Source: CAVXYG01 sp963706835 (lineage in GTDB: Bacteria; Actinomycetota; Actinomycetes; S36-B12; GCA-2699445). Taken from it: DNA of 64,000 bases. Below, in pieces: positions 33,642-41,801 of the stretch (within the stretch, counting starts at the first letter, position 1; the number at the start of each line of letters is the position of its first letter). The position numbers and the translations under genes were made by a program. The notes under the pieces were generated by a model. That model was not told the DNA's origin. It saw only the letters and a list, made by a program, of their open reading frames with translations, and searched no databases. The DNA lies in the NCBI GenBank assembly GCA_963706835.1, contig CAVPOB010000017.1, positions 186,001 to 250,000 on the forward strand, written 5' to 3'.

Positions 33642-36032
33642 ATGGGGCCGCTGTCCCGCTGGGCCGTGCGCCGGCCGAAGACCGCCCTGCTCGGCTGGGT
33701 GGTCTTCTTCGTGTTCGTGCTGGTGCTCGGGGTCCGGTTCGGCGGCGAGTACAACGATTCCTTCGAACTGCCGGACACCGAGTCGACCACGGCCCAGGAG
33801 CTGCTCAGCCAGACCGCGGCAGCAGATGCTGCCGGCGGCAGCACCGCCCGCATCGTCTGGTCGCCGCAGACCGGGTCCGCCCTCGACGAGGCGACCATCG
33901 CTGCCGTGACGCCTGTTCTGGAGGACGTCGCCGCCATTGCCTCCATCGGCTGTGTGGCCGCGCCGTGGGGCGAGCTCCTCGGGGACAGTTGCGAGCAGCC
34001 CCAGGTCCCGCAGACCGGAGAACTGCCACCAGAGCAAGCGGCGGCGGTCGAGGGGGCGCTCGCGGCAGCCGCCGAGGCGACCTCCCCCATCAGCCCCGAC
34101 GGCACGGTCGCGTACGCGACGGCCAACTTCTCCGGCGATCTGACACAGGTGCCGGCCGAGGATGCCATCGCGGTATTGGACATCGTGGAGGAGGCCAACG
34201 GCACTGACGGCATCGCCATAGGGGCCAGCGGCAACGCGCTCGGATTCGCCGAGGGCGAGCCGCCGGCCTCAGAGGGGATCGGCGTCCTGGTCGCGATCAT
34301 CATCCTGCTCATCGCGTTCGGCTCGGTGATCGCAGCCGGCCTGCCGATCATTGTTGCCCTCATCGGCCTGGCGGGTGGGCTGTCGCTGGTGACCTTCGCG
34401 GCGAACTTCCTCGACGTGGCCACGTTCGGACCCACGCTTGCGGCGATGATCGGGCTGGGCGTGGGCATCGACTACGCGCTGTTCGTCATCAACCGGTTCC
34501 GTCAGTCGCGCATGTCCGGCCACGAGCCGTACGAGGCCGCGATCGAGTCGGTGAACACGGCCGGGCGCGCAGTACTGTTCGCGGGGTCCACCGTCATCAT
34601 CGCCCTGATGGGCCTGTTCGTGCTGGGCATCAACTTCTTCAACGGTCTCGCGGTGGGGGCCGCCGTTACGGTCTTCATGGTCATGCTCAGCGCGCTGTGG
34701 CTACTGCCCGCGCTGCTCAGCCTGCTCGGGACCCGCGCACTCGGCTGGCGGCTGCCATGGGCCCGAACAGACAAGACCTGGCATCCCGAGGGCGGCCGCT
34801 GGGCCCACTACGGCCACCTGCTGCAGCGTCGACCAGTGATCCCGGCGGCGCTGGCGCTGGCGCTGGTCGTGATCCTGGCGCTGCCGACGCTCACTGCGCG
34901 ACTCGGCTTCGCCGATGACGGCGGCCGGCCCGACGACAGCCCGCTGCGCATCGGCTACGACCTGCTGGCCGAGGGCTTCGGCCCGGGCGTGAACGGGCCG
35001 TTCTTCGTGGCCATCGAACTGCCCGAGGCAGGTGACACCGAGACCACGGCCGCCGCGATCGCGGCGTTCAACGACACCCCCGGCGTCGCCTCCACGCTAC
35101 CGACCCTGGAGATGCTGCCGCTTACTCTGCAGCCGACCGACGAGGTCACCGCGGTGCAAGTCGTCGGCGAGTACTCACCGCAATCGGAAGAGACGACCGA
35201 CCTGCTCAACCGACTGCGCGACGACACCATCCCCGCACTCGAGGCCCAGACCGGCGCCCAGGCCTACGTCGGCGGGTTCCAGGCCGTCACGGCGGACTTC
35301 ACCGACGTCATCATCAAGGCTCTGCCGGTCTTCCTCTCGGTCGTGATCGGCCTGGGGTTCCTGGCCCTGGTGCTGCTGTTCCGATCCCTGCTGGTTCCGC
35401 TGACCGGCGCGGTCACCAGCGTCCTCAGCCTGGGCGCCGCGCTCGGCATCACCGTAGCGGTGTTCCAGTGGGGGTGGTTCGCCGACATCATCGGCGTGGA
35501 GAGCACCGGCCCGATCTTCCCGTTCCTGCCGGTGATGGTGTTCGCGATCCTGTTCGGCCTGTCCATGGACTACCAGGTGTTCCTGGTGTCACGCATGCAG
35601 GAGGAGTGGGTGCGCACCGGCGACAACGCAGTGTCGGTGCGCCGGGGCCTGGCCGGGTCGGGTCGGGTCGTGGCGATCGCCGCCGCGATCATGTCCAGCG
35701 TCTTCCTGGCGTTCGTGCCCAGCCCGACACAAGAGATCAAGTTGTTCGGCGTGGCATTGGCGTCCGCCGTCCTCATCGACGCCTTCGTGGTCCGCTTGGT
35801 GCTGGTGCCCTCGGTCATGTCCATCCTCGGACGAGCCAACTGGTGGCTGCCGGGTCCGCTGCAGCGCGTCCTGCCCCAGATCCACATCGAGGGCGGCGCG
35901 GATGAGATCACCGACGATGTCGAGCCGGGTCCGGGTCAGGGGGGGGCTGGGCCGGGTGAGCGCCCGGGGGCTGGGCCGGGGGCTGGGCCGGGGGCTGGGC
36001 CGGGTGAGCCAGCCGGCGCGGGTGCCCGCTGA
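33642..36032 (+). CDS. MMPL-family RND transporter
   Basis: The 796-residue protein has the duplicated RND layout: an N-terminal helix (residues 17-33), a periplasmic loop, five or six helices including IGLGVGIDYALFVINRFRQS, a second loop, then helices with ILFGLSMDYQVFLVSRMQEE. The GxxxDY motifs in both halves are proton-relay positions. MMPL proteins export lipids or siderophores; the substrate here is unknown. The C-terminal 35 residues are Gly/Pro/Ala repeats (GAGPGAGPG) encoded by a 12-base repeat near 35965-36004. GAGGAG lies just before the ATG. Confidence 0.92.
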   Translation: MGPLSRWAVRRPKTALLGWVVFFVFVLVLGVRFGGEYNDSFELPDTESTTAQELLSQTAAADAAGGSTARIVWSPQTGSALDEATIAAVTPVLEDVAAIASIGCVAAPWGELLGDSCEQPQVPQTGELPPEQAAAVEGALAAAAEATSPISPDGTVAYATANFSGDLTQVPAEDAIAVLDIVEEANGTDGIAIGASGNALGFAEGEPPASEGIGVLVAIIILLIAFGSVIAAGLPIIVALIGLAGGLSLVTFAANFLDVATFGPTLAAMIGLGVGIDYALFVINRFRQSRMSGHEPYEAAIESVNTAGRAVLFAGSTVIIALMGLFVLGINFFNGLAVGAAVTVFMVMLSALWLLPALLSLLGTRALGWRLPWARTDKTWHPEGGRWAHYGHLLQRRPVIPAALALALVVILALPTLTARLGFADDGGRPDDSPLRIGYDLLAEGFGPGVNGPFFVAIELPEAGDTETTAAAIAAFNDTPGVASTLPTLEMLPLTLQPTDEVTAVQVVGEYSPQSEETTDLLNRLRDDTIPALEAQTGAQAYVGGFQAVTADFTDVIIKALPVFLSVVIGLGFLALVLLFRSLLVPLTGAVTSVLSLGAALGITVAVFQWGWFADIIGVESTGPIFPFLPVMVFAILFGLSMDYQVFLVSRMQEEWVRTGDNAVSVRRGLAGSGRVVAIAAAIMSSVFLAFVPSPTQEIKLFGVALASAVLIDAFVVRLVLVPSVMSILGRANWWLPGPLQRVLPQIHIEGGADEITDDVEPGPGQGGAGPGERPGAGPGAGPGAGPGEPAGAGAR

Positions 36033-37073
36033 TCCGTCCCCGGGCGCAGGTTCTGGCTGGTCGTGGATCGGCTACTCGTCGGCGAGCGGCGCATTCTCCA
36101 CGATGAACGTCGGTCGAGTTGGGCGGCGCTGGTGACGGTTCGGCCGGAGGGCGCCGGGGCGGCCGGGAGCGTCGGGGCGGCCGCGGGGGCGGGGCGTCGG
36201 GGCGTGGCCGGGGCGCGGGGTGGCCGGGGCGCGGGGCGTGGCCGGAGGCGCCGGGGCGTGGCCGGAGGCGCCGGGGCGGCCGCACGGCCGGCGGGCGGCA
36301 ACTCAGCCGGAAGGGTGCGGCGCGGCCGGAGAGCTGCCGCGCAGGCGGAGGGCTGCACCGGGCGGCAGATCGGCGCTCGGCCGGCCCCCTCTGGGCGCCA
36401 CGATGCGCTTGCGGCCCCTTGGCCCGCGGACAGGCACGACTTGCACCCGGCGCGAGGGCTGGCCGTGCCAGGGAAGGGCGCCTGTGCGCGAGGCGCGGGG
36501 GTCTGCAGCGCCCGGGACAGGCGTGATTGCACCCGGATCGGGGGTTTGCACCCGACCCGGGGGCTGGAAGCGCCCCTGGACGGGCAACCTTGCACCCGGC
36601 ATGGGGGTTTGCACCCGATTCGGGGGCTAGCGGGCCCGAATTCAGCCGTTCAGCCCCCGCGCCGGGTGCAATCCCCCGATCCGGGTGCAAACGCGACCTG
36701 GAATCCCGCCGATCTACCCCCGTTTCGGGTGCAGACCCCCGCTGCGGGTGCAGGTACCGTCCGGCGGACCGGAGGGTGAAGAACCCCGTGCGCGTCAGAA
36801 CGCGAGTCAGCGCACCAGCGCTTCCCTGACCCAGCGACGATGCGCCGACCGGGGCCGGCCGACCTAGGGCGCTGGCAGGGAACACGACCGAGAGACTGAT
36901 CGACCCCACGAGCCCCAGGGCTTCGGACCAATCCGCGGCCCCGGACGAAGAAACGGCGCCCACCGCCGAGCCCACGAACCTCCCCGATCACCATCGCGCC
37001 ACCGCCATGGGCGGAGGATCATGACCGGGGCCGATCGTGGGTGCGGGCTGTGGGCGCCGCGATCCCGGCCGGG
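36033..37073. other. 1-kb intergenic region, G-rich tracts and repeat locus
   Basis: The interval separates convergent genes and holds no convincing gene despite long open frames on both strands. At 36170-36300 it is extremely G-rich, with GGCCGGAGGCGCCGGGG repeated twice in a 20-base tandem. From about 36440 it holds degenerate then well-formed copies of the 63-bp repeat family. The part from 36780 to 37073 shows nothing recognisable. Confidence 0.6.
36528..36752. repeat. 63-bp-period repeat array, locus 2 (2 forward units, 2 reverse units)
   Basis: Forward 37-bp units begin at 36528 and 36591 and reverse units at 36653 and 36716. Spacing is 63 bp within each orientation and the centre gap (36628-36652) is 25 bp, identical to the other loci. 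The five-base cores differ from those at loci 1 and 3 (for example GGATC, GACCC, GGCAT, GATTC). A degenerate forward half-unit lies near 36442. Confidence 0.9.
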
Positions 37074-37592
37074 TCAGATGAACAACAACTGCGCCCCGTC
37101 GGTCATCTCGATGAAGTCGGCGGCGTTGATGATGTCGGTGACACCGTCATAGAGGTCGTCCATGTCGACCTTGTTCATGTCCGCCGACATCCGGCAGCCC
37201 CACAACTGTCCGCCGGCTGCGACGATCTGATCGAGGAAGTCCCGCACCGGCGGGATGTCCATCTCCTCGAGCTGATCCTTCAGCCGCTTCGTCGCCATCG
37301 ACGTCATGCCCGGCAGCGGCATCACGGCCTGCGGCACCCGCACCGTGCGGTCCTTGACCGGGAAGTGCAGTGCGGTGTTGCCGGCGGGCGAGAACTTCAA
37401 GTCATCCATCCGGCTATCGATGATGATGTCGAAGCCCCAGAAGGTGAAGAACAGGTGCAGCTCCACGCCCTCACCGACGGCGGCGTTGCCCAGTACCAGC
37501 GCTGGGTAGACCATGTCCAGGTTGCCCTTGGAGCAGATGATCGCGAGTTTGCGGTCGGAGGATTCGTCGCCGAAATCCGGCACGATCGTCAT
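37074..37592 (-). CDS. DsrE/DsrF/DrsH-like sulfur-carrier family protein
   Basis: The 172-residue protein matches the DsrE-like peroxiredoxin-family group often found beside sulfide:quinone oxidoreductases. KLAIICSKGNLDMVYPALVL carries an N-terminal Cys20, LHLFFTFWGFDIIIDSRM follows, and Cys138 lies in LWGCRMSADMN. DsrE relatives accept and pass persulfide sulfur. It ends the cluster SQR, DUF1641, TusE-like, DsrE-like, all on the minus strand and closely spaced, so it is probably the last gene of that operon. Confidence 0.88.
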   Translation of the reverse strand: MTIVPDFGDESSDRKLAIICSKGNLDMVYPALVLGNAAVGEGVELHLFFTFWGFDIIIDSRMDDLKFSPAGNTALHFPVKDRTVRVPQAVMPLPGMTSMATKRLKDQLEEMDIPPVRDFLDQIVAAGGQLWGCRMSADMNKVDMDDLYDGVTDIINAADFIEMTDGAQLLFI

Positions 37593-37622
37593 GTCAGGTG
37601 TCTCCTCTACGGTTTCTTCGGC

Positions 37623-37937
37623 TCACACGCAGCCGTGCGGCTTGGGCAGTCCTGCGATGTAGGCCATCTTCTTGGCGGGCTTCTTGGGGAACAACTGGAA
37701 CTGCTGCTTGGTCGGGAAGCCGCCGGCCGTCTGCACGCGGCGCGTGGTGGCGGTCTCGCCCTTCTCCTTGAAGTCCTCGCGCAGCCACTTGATGAGGGCC
37801 CAATGGTCATCGGTCATCTCGACGCCGATGTTGGAGGCCAACTCCGTGGCGATGTCCTCGTTCCATTCGTCGTACTCGGTGAGGAAGCCCTCGTCGTTGA
37901 TCTGGACCTCGTGGCCCGCGATGGTTGCGGTGGGCAT
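37623..37937 (-). CDS. TusE/DsrC-family sulfur relay protein (single-cysteine type)
   Basis: The 104-residue protein matches TusE/DsrC: GFLTEYDEWNEDIATELASN, HWALIKWLREDF and the C-terminal arm YIAGLPKPHGCV with the conserved penultimate cysteine. The second arm cysteine of true DsrC, ten residues earlier, is absent (Tyr-Ile instead), so it resembles TusE-like carriers, not the trisulfide-forming DsrC. It likely accepts sulfur from the DsrE-like partner encoded 30 bases downstream. The start follows a strong AAAGGAG. Confidence 0.9.
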   Translation of the reverse strand: MPTATIAGHEVQINDEGFLTEYDEWNEDIATELASNIGVEMTDDHWALIKWLREDFKEKGETATTRRVQTAGGFPTKQQFQLFPKKPAKKMAYIAGLPKPHGCV

Positions 37938-37984
37938 CGTTTGCTCCTTTGTTGTGACGTTGTTTGACGGTGAATCGTGATTGC

Positions 37985-38683
37985 TCAACTGCGCGGCGAG
38001 GCGACCTCCGGCTGCCCCTCGCCGACCGAGTGCAGCATCGCCAGCACCCGGCCGATGCCCCGCCGCGTCTGCGGATCCCGCATCTGCTTGAGCAACTGCA
38101 GCATCCCGGGCGGCGCGGTCGGATGGTCCTCGGCGTCCTGCATGGTGATCGCGGTGCGCTGCACCAGCGCCATCACCTCCGGCTGGGTCATCTCCTTGAC
38201 CGCGTGCAGGATGGTGACCACGTTGTCGCCCAGCGCCGCCACGTCCTCCTCGGTGAACTCGGTGACGACGTTGTCCGCCAGGGCCGCCATCTGGCGGCTG
38301 TAGGCGAAGTACCCCTTCTCCTCAGCGGCCTGCAGGATCTCGGTCAACCGGGCCAGCATCGGGCCGCTGAGACCCGACACCGTCTCGGCCAACTCGGTGA
38401 GGCTGTCCAGTTGCTGCAGGATCGCTTCCAGCTTGGGCAGCGAGACCAACGCCGTGCGGGCGAACCGGACGAGGTCCTCTGAGGTGACGTCTTGTCCGAT
38501 CACCTCCATCTCGGCGGTCGCGCGATCCATGACATCCCTGGTGATGGGGGCGCTGATCTCGACCAGCTCCGCCCACTTCTGCCGCTCGAGCTGCTGCTGG
38601 CGCATCTGCTCGGCCATCCAGTCGACCTGCGCGGTCAGACGATCCAGCTGCGCCTCGAGATCGGTCGGTGTCGCAGTCGTCAT
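37985..38683 (-). CDS. DUF1641 family protein
   Basis: The 232-residue helical protein is a DUF1641 member: a coiled-coil start (DLEAQLDRLTAQVDWMAEQM), a middle with two similar helical repeats (LPKLEAILQQLDSLTELAET and related), and an end with MLQLLKQMRDPQTRRGIGRV. The family is regularly encoded next to sulfide:quinone oxidoreductase-like flavoproteins and may be a partner or membrane adaptor. The ATG overlaps the SQR stop, indicating translational coupling. Confidence 0.85.
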   Translation of the reverse strand: MTTATPTDLEAQLDRLTAQVDWMAEQMRQQQLERQKWAELVEISAPITRDVMDRATAEMEVIGQDVTSEDLVRFARTALVSLPKLEAILQQLDSLTELAETVSGLSGPMLARLTEILQAAEEKGYFAYSRQMAALADNVVTEFTEEDVAALGDNVVTILHAVKEMTQPEVMALVQRTAITMQDAEDHPTAPPGMLQLLKQMRDPQTRRGIGRVLAMLHSVGEGQPEVASPRS

Positions 38684-39921
38684 CACACGCCCGCCTTTTC
38701 CTTGCCGGCCATCGACATCAGCGCGGGCAGCGGCAGTTCCTTGCCGGGCAGCAGGATGTTCCAGTACATCCAGCGGAACATCAGCTTGCCCCAGTGGTTC
38801 ATCTCGGTCTCCTGCAGCAGCGAGAACGGCCCGACCCCGGGCAGCGGGTACTTGCCGGGCAGCGGCTCAGTGTCGTAGTTGAAGTCGATGAGCAGGCCCT
38901 TGCCGTGGCCGGATTCGATGAAGCAGTTGGCGTGCCCGTCGAACGGCTCGGTCATCGGCAGACCCTCGATGTGCCGCAGGAAGTTGTGCGGGAACAGATC
39001 CATGGCGAAGTGCGCGACCGAGCCGGCCTTCGATGCCGGGATGTCGCTGGCGTCGCCGATGGCGAAGATGTTGTCGTGCTTGGTCGACAGCAGCGTGTGC
39101 TTGTCGACCGGCACGTAGTTCAGGTCGTCGCCGAGACCGGAACGCCCGACGAAGTCGGCGCCCATGTTGAGCGGCACGGTCACCAGCAGGTCGAAGTCGA
39201 CCTCCCGCTCGTCGAAGGAGACGATCTTGCGCTCGTCGCCGTCGACGCTCTCCACCATGAAGTCGGGCTCCAGCGCAATGCCGCGTTCGGCCAGCATGTG
39301 GCCGAGGTGCTTGCTGGCCACCGGCTTGGTGAACGCGCCCTCCAGCGGCGTGGCATAGACGATCTCGACCTTGTCCCGAATGCCCTTCTCCTCGAAGAAT
39401 GCATTGGCCAGGAAGGTGAACTCCAGCGGTGCCACCGGGCACTTGATCGGCATCTCGGTCACATGGACGACCAGGCGGCCGCCCTCCCAGCGCTTGAGCT
39501 TCTCGCCCAGCGCCGTGGCGCCCTCGAAGGTGTAGAACTCGTGGATCGTGTCGCGGAAGCCGATACCGTCCATCCCCGGTGTCTGGTCCGGTCGGGGCGT
39601 GGTGCCGCTGGCGATCACCAGGTAGTCGTAGGGCAGCACGGTGCCGTCGGCCAGGTTGACGGTGTTGGCCTCCGGCTCGACCCGGTCGACCTCGCCCAGG
39701 ACGAAGTCCACGCCCGGCGGGATGAAGCGTCGCTTGGGCTTCACCACATCGGCGGGGGTGTAGCTGCCGAACGGGATGAACAAGTACCCGGGCTGGTAGT
39801 AGTGCGTCTCGTCCGCGTCGACGACGGTGATCTTCCACTCGTCGGCTGCGAGTTTCGGCCGCAGTTTGTTCACGGCCATGGTGCCGGCCGTGCCGGCGCC
39901 GAGTACGACGAGATGCTTCAT
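38683..39921 (-). CDS. sqr: sulfide:quinone oxidoreductase-like flavoprotein
   Basis: The 412-residue FAD-dependent enzyme opens with LVVLGAGTAGTMAVNKL, the dinucleotide-binding loop, and contains Cys161 in EMPIKCPVAPLEF and the second FAD motif NIFAIGDASDIPASKAGS. Cys161 is the conserved redox cysteine of SQR. Only one more cysteine is seen (in GHANCFIES), so the classic second catalytic thiol is not obvious. C-terminal amphipathic segments (WGKLMFRWMYWNILLPGK) fit membrane association. It would oxidise sulfide and pass electrons to quinone, handing sulfur to TusE/DsrE. GGAGG precedes the ATG. Confidence 0.88.
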   Translation of the reverse strand: MKHLVVLGAGTAGTMAVNKLRPKLAADEWKITVVDADETHYYQPGYLFIPFGSYTPADVVKPKRRFIPPGVDFVLGEVDRVEPEANTVNLADGTVLPYDYLVIASGTTPRPDQTPGMDGIGFRDTIHEFYTFEGATALGEKLKRWEGGRLVVHVTEMPIKCPVAPLEFTFLANAFFEEKGIRDKVEIVYATPLEGAFTKPVASKHLGHMLAERGIALEPDFMVESVDGDERKIVSFDEREVDFDLLVTVPLNMGADFVGRSGLGDDLNYVPVDKHTLLSTKHDNIFAIGDASDIPASKAGSVAHFAMDLFPHNFLRHIEGLPMTEPFDGHANCFIESGHGKGLLIDFNYDTEPLPGKYPLPGVGPFSLLQETEMNHWGKLMFRWMYWNILLPGKELPLPALMSMAGKEKAGV

Positions 39922-40584
39922 AGTGATTCCTCCAATGGAAGCGTTCCTTGACCGCCGGACGGATTGCGCGGCGACTGGGAAACTCGGGGCGCGATCGCTG
40001 CCGCCACCCGGGGCAGGGCGCGCAGCACGCTCCTGCCGCTGCGCCGGGTCGAGATGGTGGAACTCCTCGGCGCCCTCCGCCTCGCGGGCCGAGATGCCTC
40101 CGGCAAGGACCATGCCGATGAGCGTGCTTCCCGAGCGTATGAATGCCCGAGCACACTCGAAGCCGGGCTCTGCGACGACGAAACGCGGCGTCAGGTCCGG
40201 GTCGTCGGCCATGGCCCGCCACTCGCGCAAGCATGCGCCGAGCGTCTCGTGATGGGCATTCGCCACGAACCACGGACTCGGGTTGGCGATCGCCGTGATC
40301 GGATGACCGCCCATGTCGGTGACGACCATCGTGACACCCAGCAGGTCCGCGGCCACCTCGACGACAGCCTCCGCCACGGCCTCGTCGACCTGCTCGATGC
40401 CCGCTTCGACCTCGATCATGCCCGTGAGCTGATCGGCGGGGAACCGCAGCTGGCGGCCGACACGGATCGCGGGGAGCCGACCGTCGCTGGCCATCCGGTA
40501 CACCGTCGAGCGGTCGATGTGCAGCAGTTGCTGCACTTGTCGCGCTGTGAGGAGTCCGCGCGACCCGAGTGACAACTGCTGCAC
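39918..40584 (-). CDS. helix-turn-helix regulator with PocR-like sensory domain, one frameshift
   Basis: The protein starts with an excisionase-type helix-turn-helix (RGLLTARQVQQLLHIDRSTV) and continues as a PocR-like ligand domain (WFVANAHHETLGACLREWR, PGFECARAFIRSGSTLIGM). In the long open frame the C-terminus degenerates after LDPAQRQE and reads straight into the SQR gene. One base over, the frame gives VLRALPRVAAAIAPRVSQ and stops at 39918, overlapping the SQR ATG by 4 bases (ATGA). The shift is near 40043. The GTG at 40584 is supported by a leaderless-type TAGCGT. It probably controls the sulfide operon. Confidence 0.8.
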
Positions 40585-40591
40585 ATGACAC

Positions 40592-40597
40592 ACGCTA
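40592..40597 (-). promoter_or_regulatory. -10 box TAGCGT of the sulfide-operon regulator
   Basis: On the minus strand the hexamer ends 7 bases before the GTG at 40584 and no Shine-Dalgarno sequence lies between, which decides this start over an upstream ATG at 40608. Confidence 0.45.
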
Positions 40598-40627
40598 TGC
40601 CTACGCATGCGACAGCGCTGGGTGTCG

Positions 40628-40656
40628 AAAGTCCCACGGGAAGGGACTTTGGTCCC
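40628..40656. promoter_or_regulatory. DosR-like box and nested dyad in the divergent sulfide-operon promoter
   Basis: GGGACTTTGGTCCC at 40643-40656 matches the core of the mycobacterial DosR/DevR box (GGGACTWWAGTCCC) except for one base. Overlapping it is a second perfect dyad, AAAGTCCC at 40628 with GGGACTTT at 40643. It lies between the PocR regulator and the DUF2892 gene, so it could govern both directions. Confidence 0.6.
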
Positions 40657-40786
40657 ACGTCGGCGCGCGTACCATCCGGTGGCTGCGTCCTGCAGGAGCG
40701 GCCCGCTATGACGCGGATCACAGGCCGGGGAGGTATCCACCTGAGGCACTCGTTCGTCCTAGGGGGCACATCGAGAGGAGTGCATC

Positions 40787-40999
40787 ATGACCACCAATGA
40801 ATCCACCATCGACCGCGGCATCCGCGCCCTTATTGCAGTGGCCGCCATCATCGGGGCCTTCGCCGTCGGCCTGGGCAGCGTGCTCGGGATCGTCCTGGCC
40901 GTCGTCGCCGTCGTCATGGCCGTGACGGCTATCGTCGGGTTCTGCCCGCTGTACCGGGTGCTGGGGATCTCGACGTGCAAGGTGCCGCAGCACCACTGA
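40787..40999 (+). CDS. DUF2892 (YgaP-like) membrane protein
   Basis: The 70-residue protein has two helices separated by a short turn and ends CPLYRVLGISTC, the family's conserved cysteine-containing tail. DUF2892 segments often occur with rhodanese or sulfide-oxidising proteins. Divergent placement from the SQR operator region supports a role in sulfur stress. AGAGGAG precedes the ATG. The ECF sigma gene starts 14 bases after its stop, with its own promoter-like box overlapping the gap. Confidence 0.8.
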   Translation: MTTNESTIDRGIRALIAVAAIIGAFAVGLGSVLGIVLAVVAVVMAVTAIVGFCPLYRVLGISTCKVPQHH

Positions 41000-41000
41000 G

Positions 41001-41006
41001 TAGTCT
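41001..41006 (+). promoter_or_regulatory. -10 box TAGTCT of the ECF sigma gene
   Basis: It ends 7 bases before the ATG at 41014 and no ribosome binding site is present. Confidence 0.4.
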
Positions 41007-41013
41007 CGAACGG

Positions 41014-41780
41014 ATGGAACGCCAAGCCCTCGCCGAGTTGCTGCCGCAGCACCGTGAAGCGCTGCTGCGGTACACGATGACGATCACTCGGGATCCGGCG
41101 ACCGCCGAGGACATGGTGCAGGAGACCCTGGCCAGGGCGCTGGAGCGCAGCGACACGCTCGCCGCCTCCGGCGCCCTGCGCAGTTGGCTGTTCCGGATCG
41201 CCCACAACATGGCCATCGATCACTACCGGACGCTGCACGAGCATCCGTCCGACGACTTGGCCGACGCGGTGGAGCGCCGCTGGCACGACGACTCCTACAC
41301 GGTGGATCGCCCGATCGTGGCCGCCCGCAGCGAGACGGCCGAGGAGTTGCGCGATGCGCTCGTGCGCGATTCCCGCGTCCTACCGCACGGCCGTCGTGCT
41401 GCACGACGCGGAGGGCTGGACGACGCGCGAGATCGCCGAAGCGCTGCAGATCGGCGTGCCCGCGGCCAAGCAGCGACTACGCAGGGGGCGCATGATGCTG
41501 GTCTCGGCGCTGGCCAAGGGCCACGAACGCAGAGTCGCCACCGTTGGGATACCGCTGCGGTGCTGGGATGCCCGGCGCCATGTCAGCGCCTATCTCGACC
41601 ACGAGCTGGAACCGCCCACGTGCGCGCGCTGTCGAGCAGCACCTGGCGACCTGCCCCACCTGTCCACCGTTGTACGCCTCGTTGGTCTCGACCACGGGCG
41701 CCCTGGCTCGGCTGGGTCCGCTGCAGGATTCCGACTCGGTGGTCCCCGCCGATGTCGCCGAGCGCATCCAGCGGCGCTGA
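41014..41780 (+). pseudogene. ECF sigma factor with C-terminal zinc-finger anti-sigma-like domain, two frameshifts
   Basis: Three frames join into one protein. First come the sigma-2 region (LLRYTMTITRDPATAEDMVQ, then LRSWLFRIAHNMAIDHYRTL). After a shift near 41369 follow the sigma-4 region (IPASYRTAVVLHDAEGWTTR, EIAEALQIGVPAAKQRL) and LRCWDARRHVSAYLDHELEP. After a second shift near 41618 the frame gives RAVEQHLATCPTCPPLYASL, an HxxxCxxC zf-HC2 motif. Sigma and anti-sigma-like finger would form one chain. Each shift is one extra base. Restored, the protein would have about 255 residues. Function and regulon are unknown. Confidence 0.75.
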
Positions 41781-41801
41781 CCGGCGGCGCCGCACAGCGC
41801 C

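Noticed and set aside
38683..40749. A natural fusion of the PocR regulator with SQR in one 688-codon frame
   Set aside because: The join region is nonsense, while a one-base shift restores the regulator's C-terminus and a stop overlapping the SQR start.
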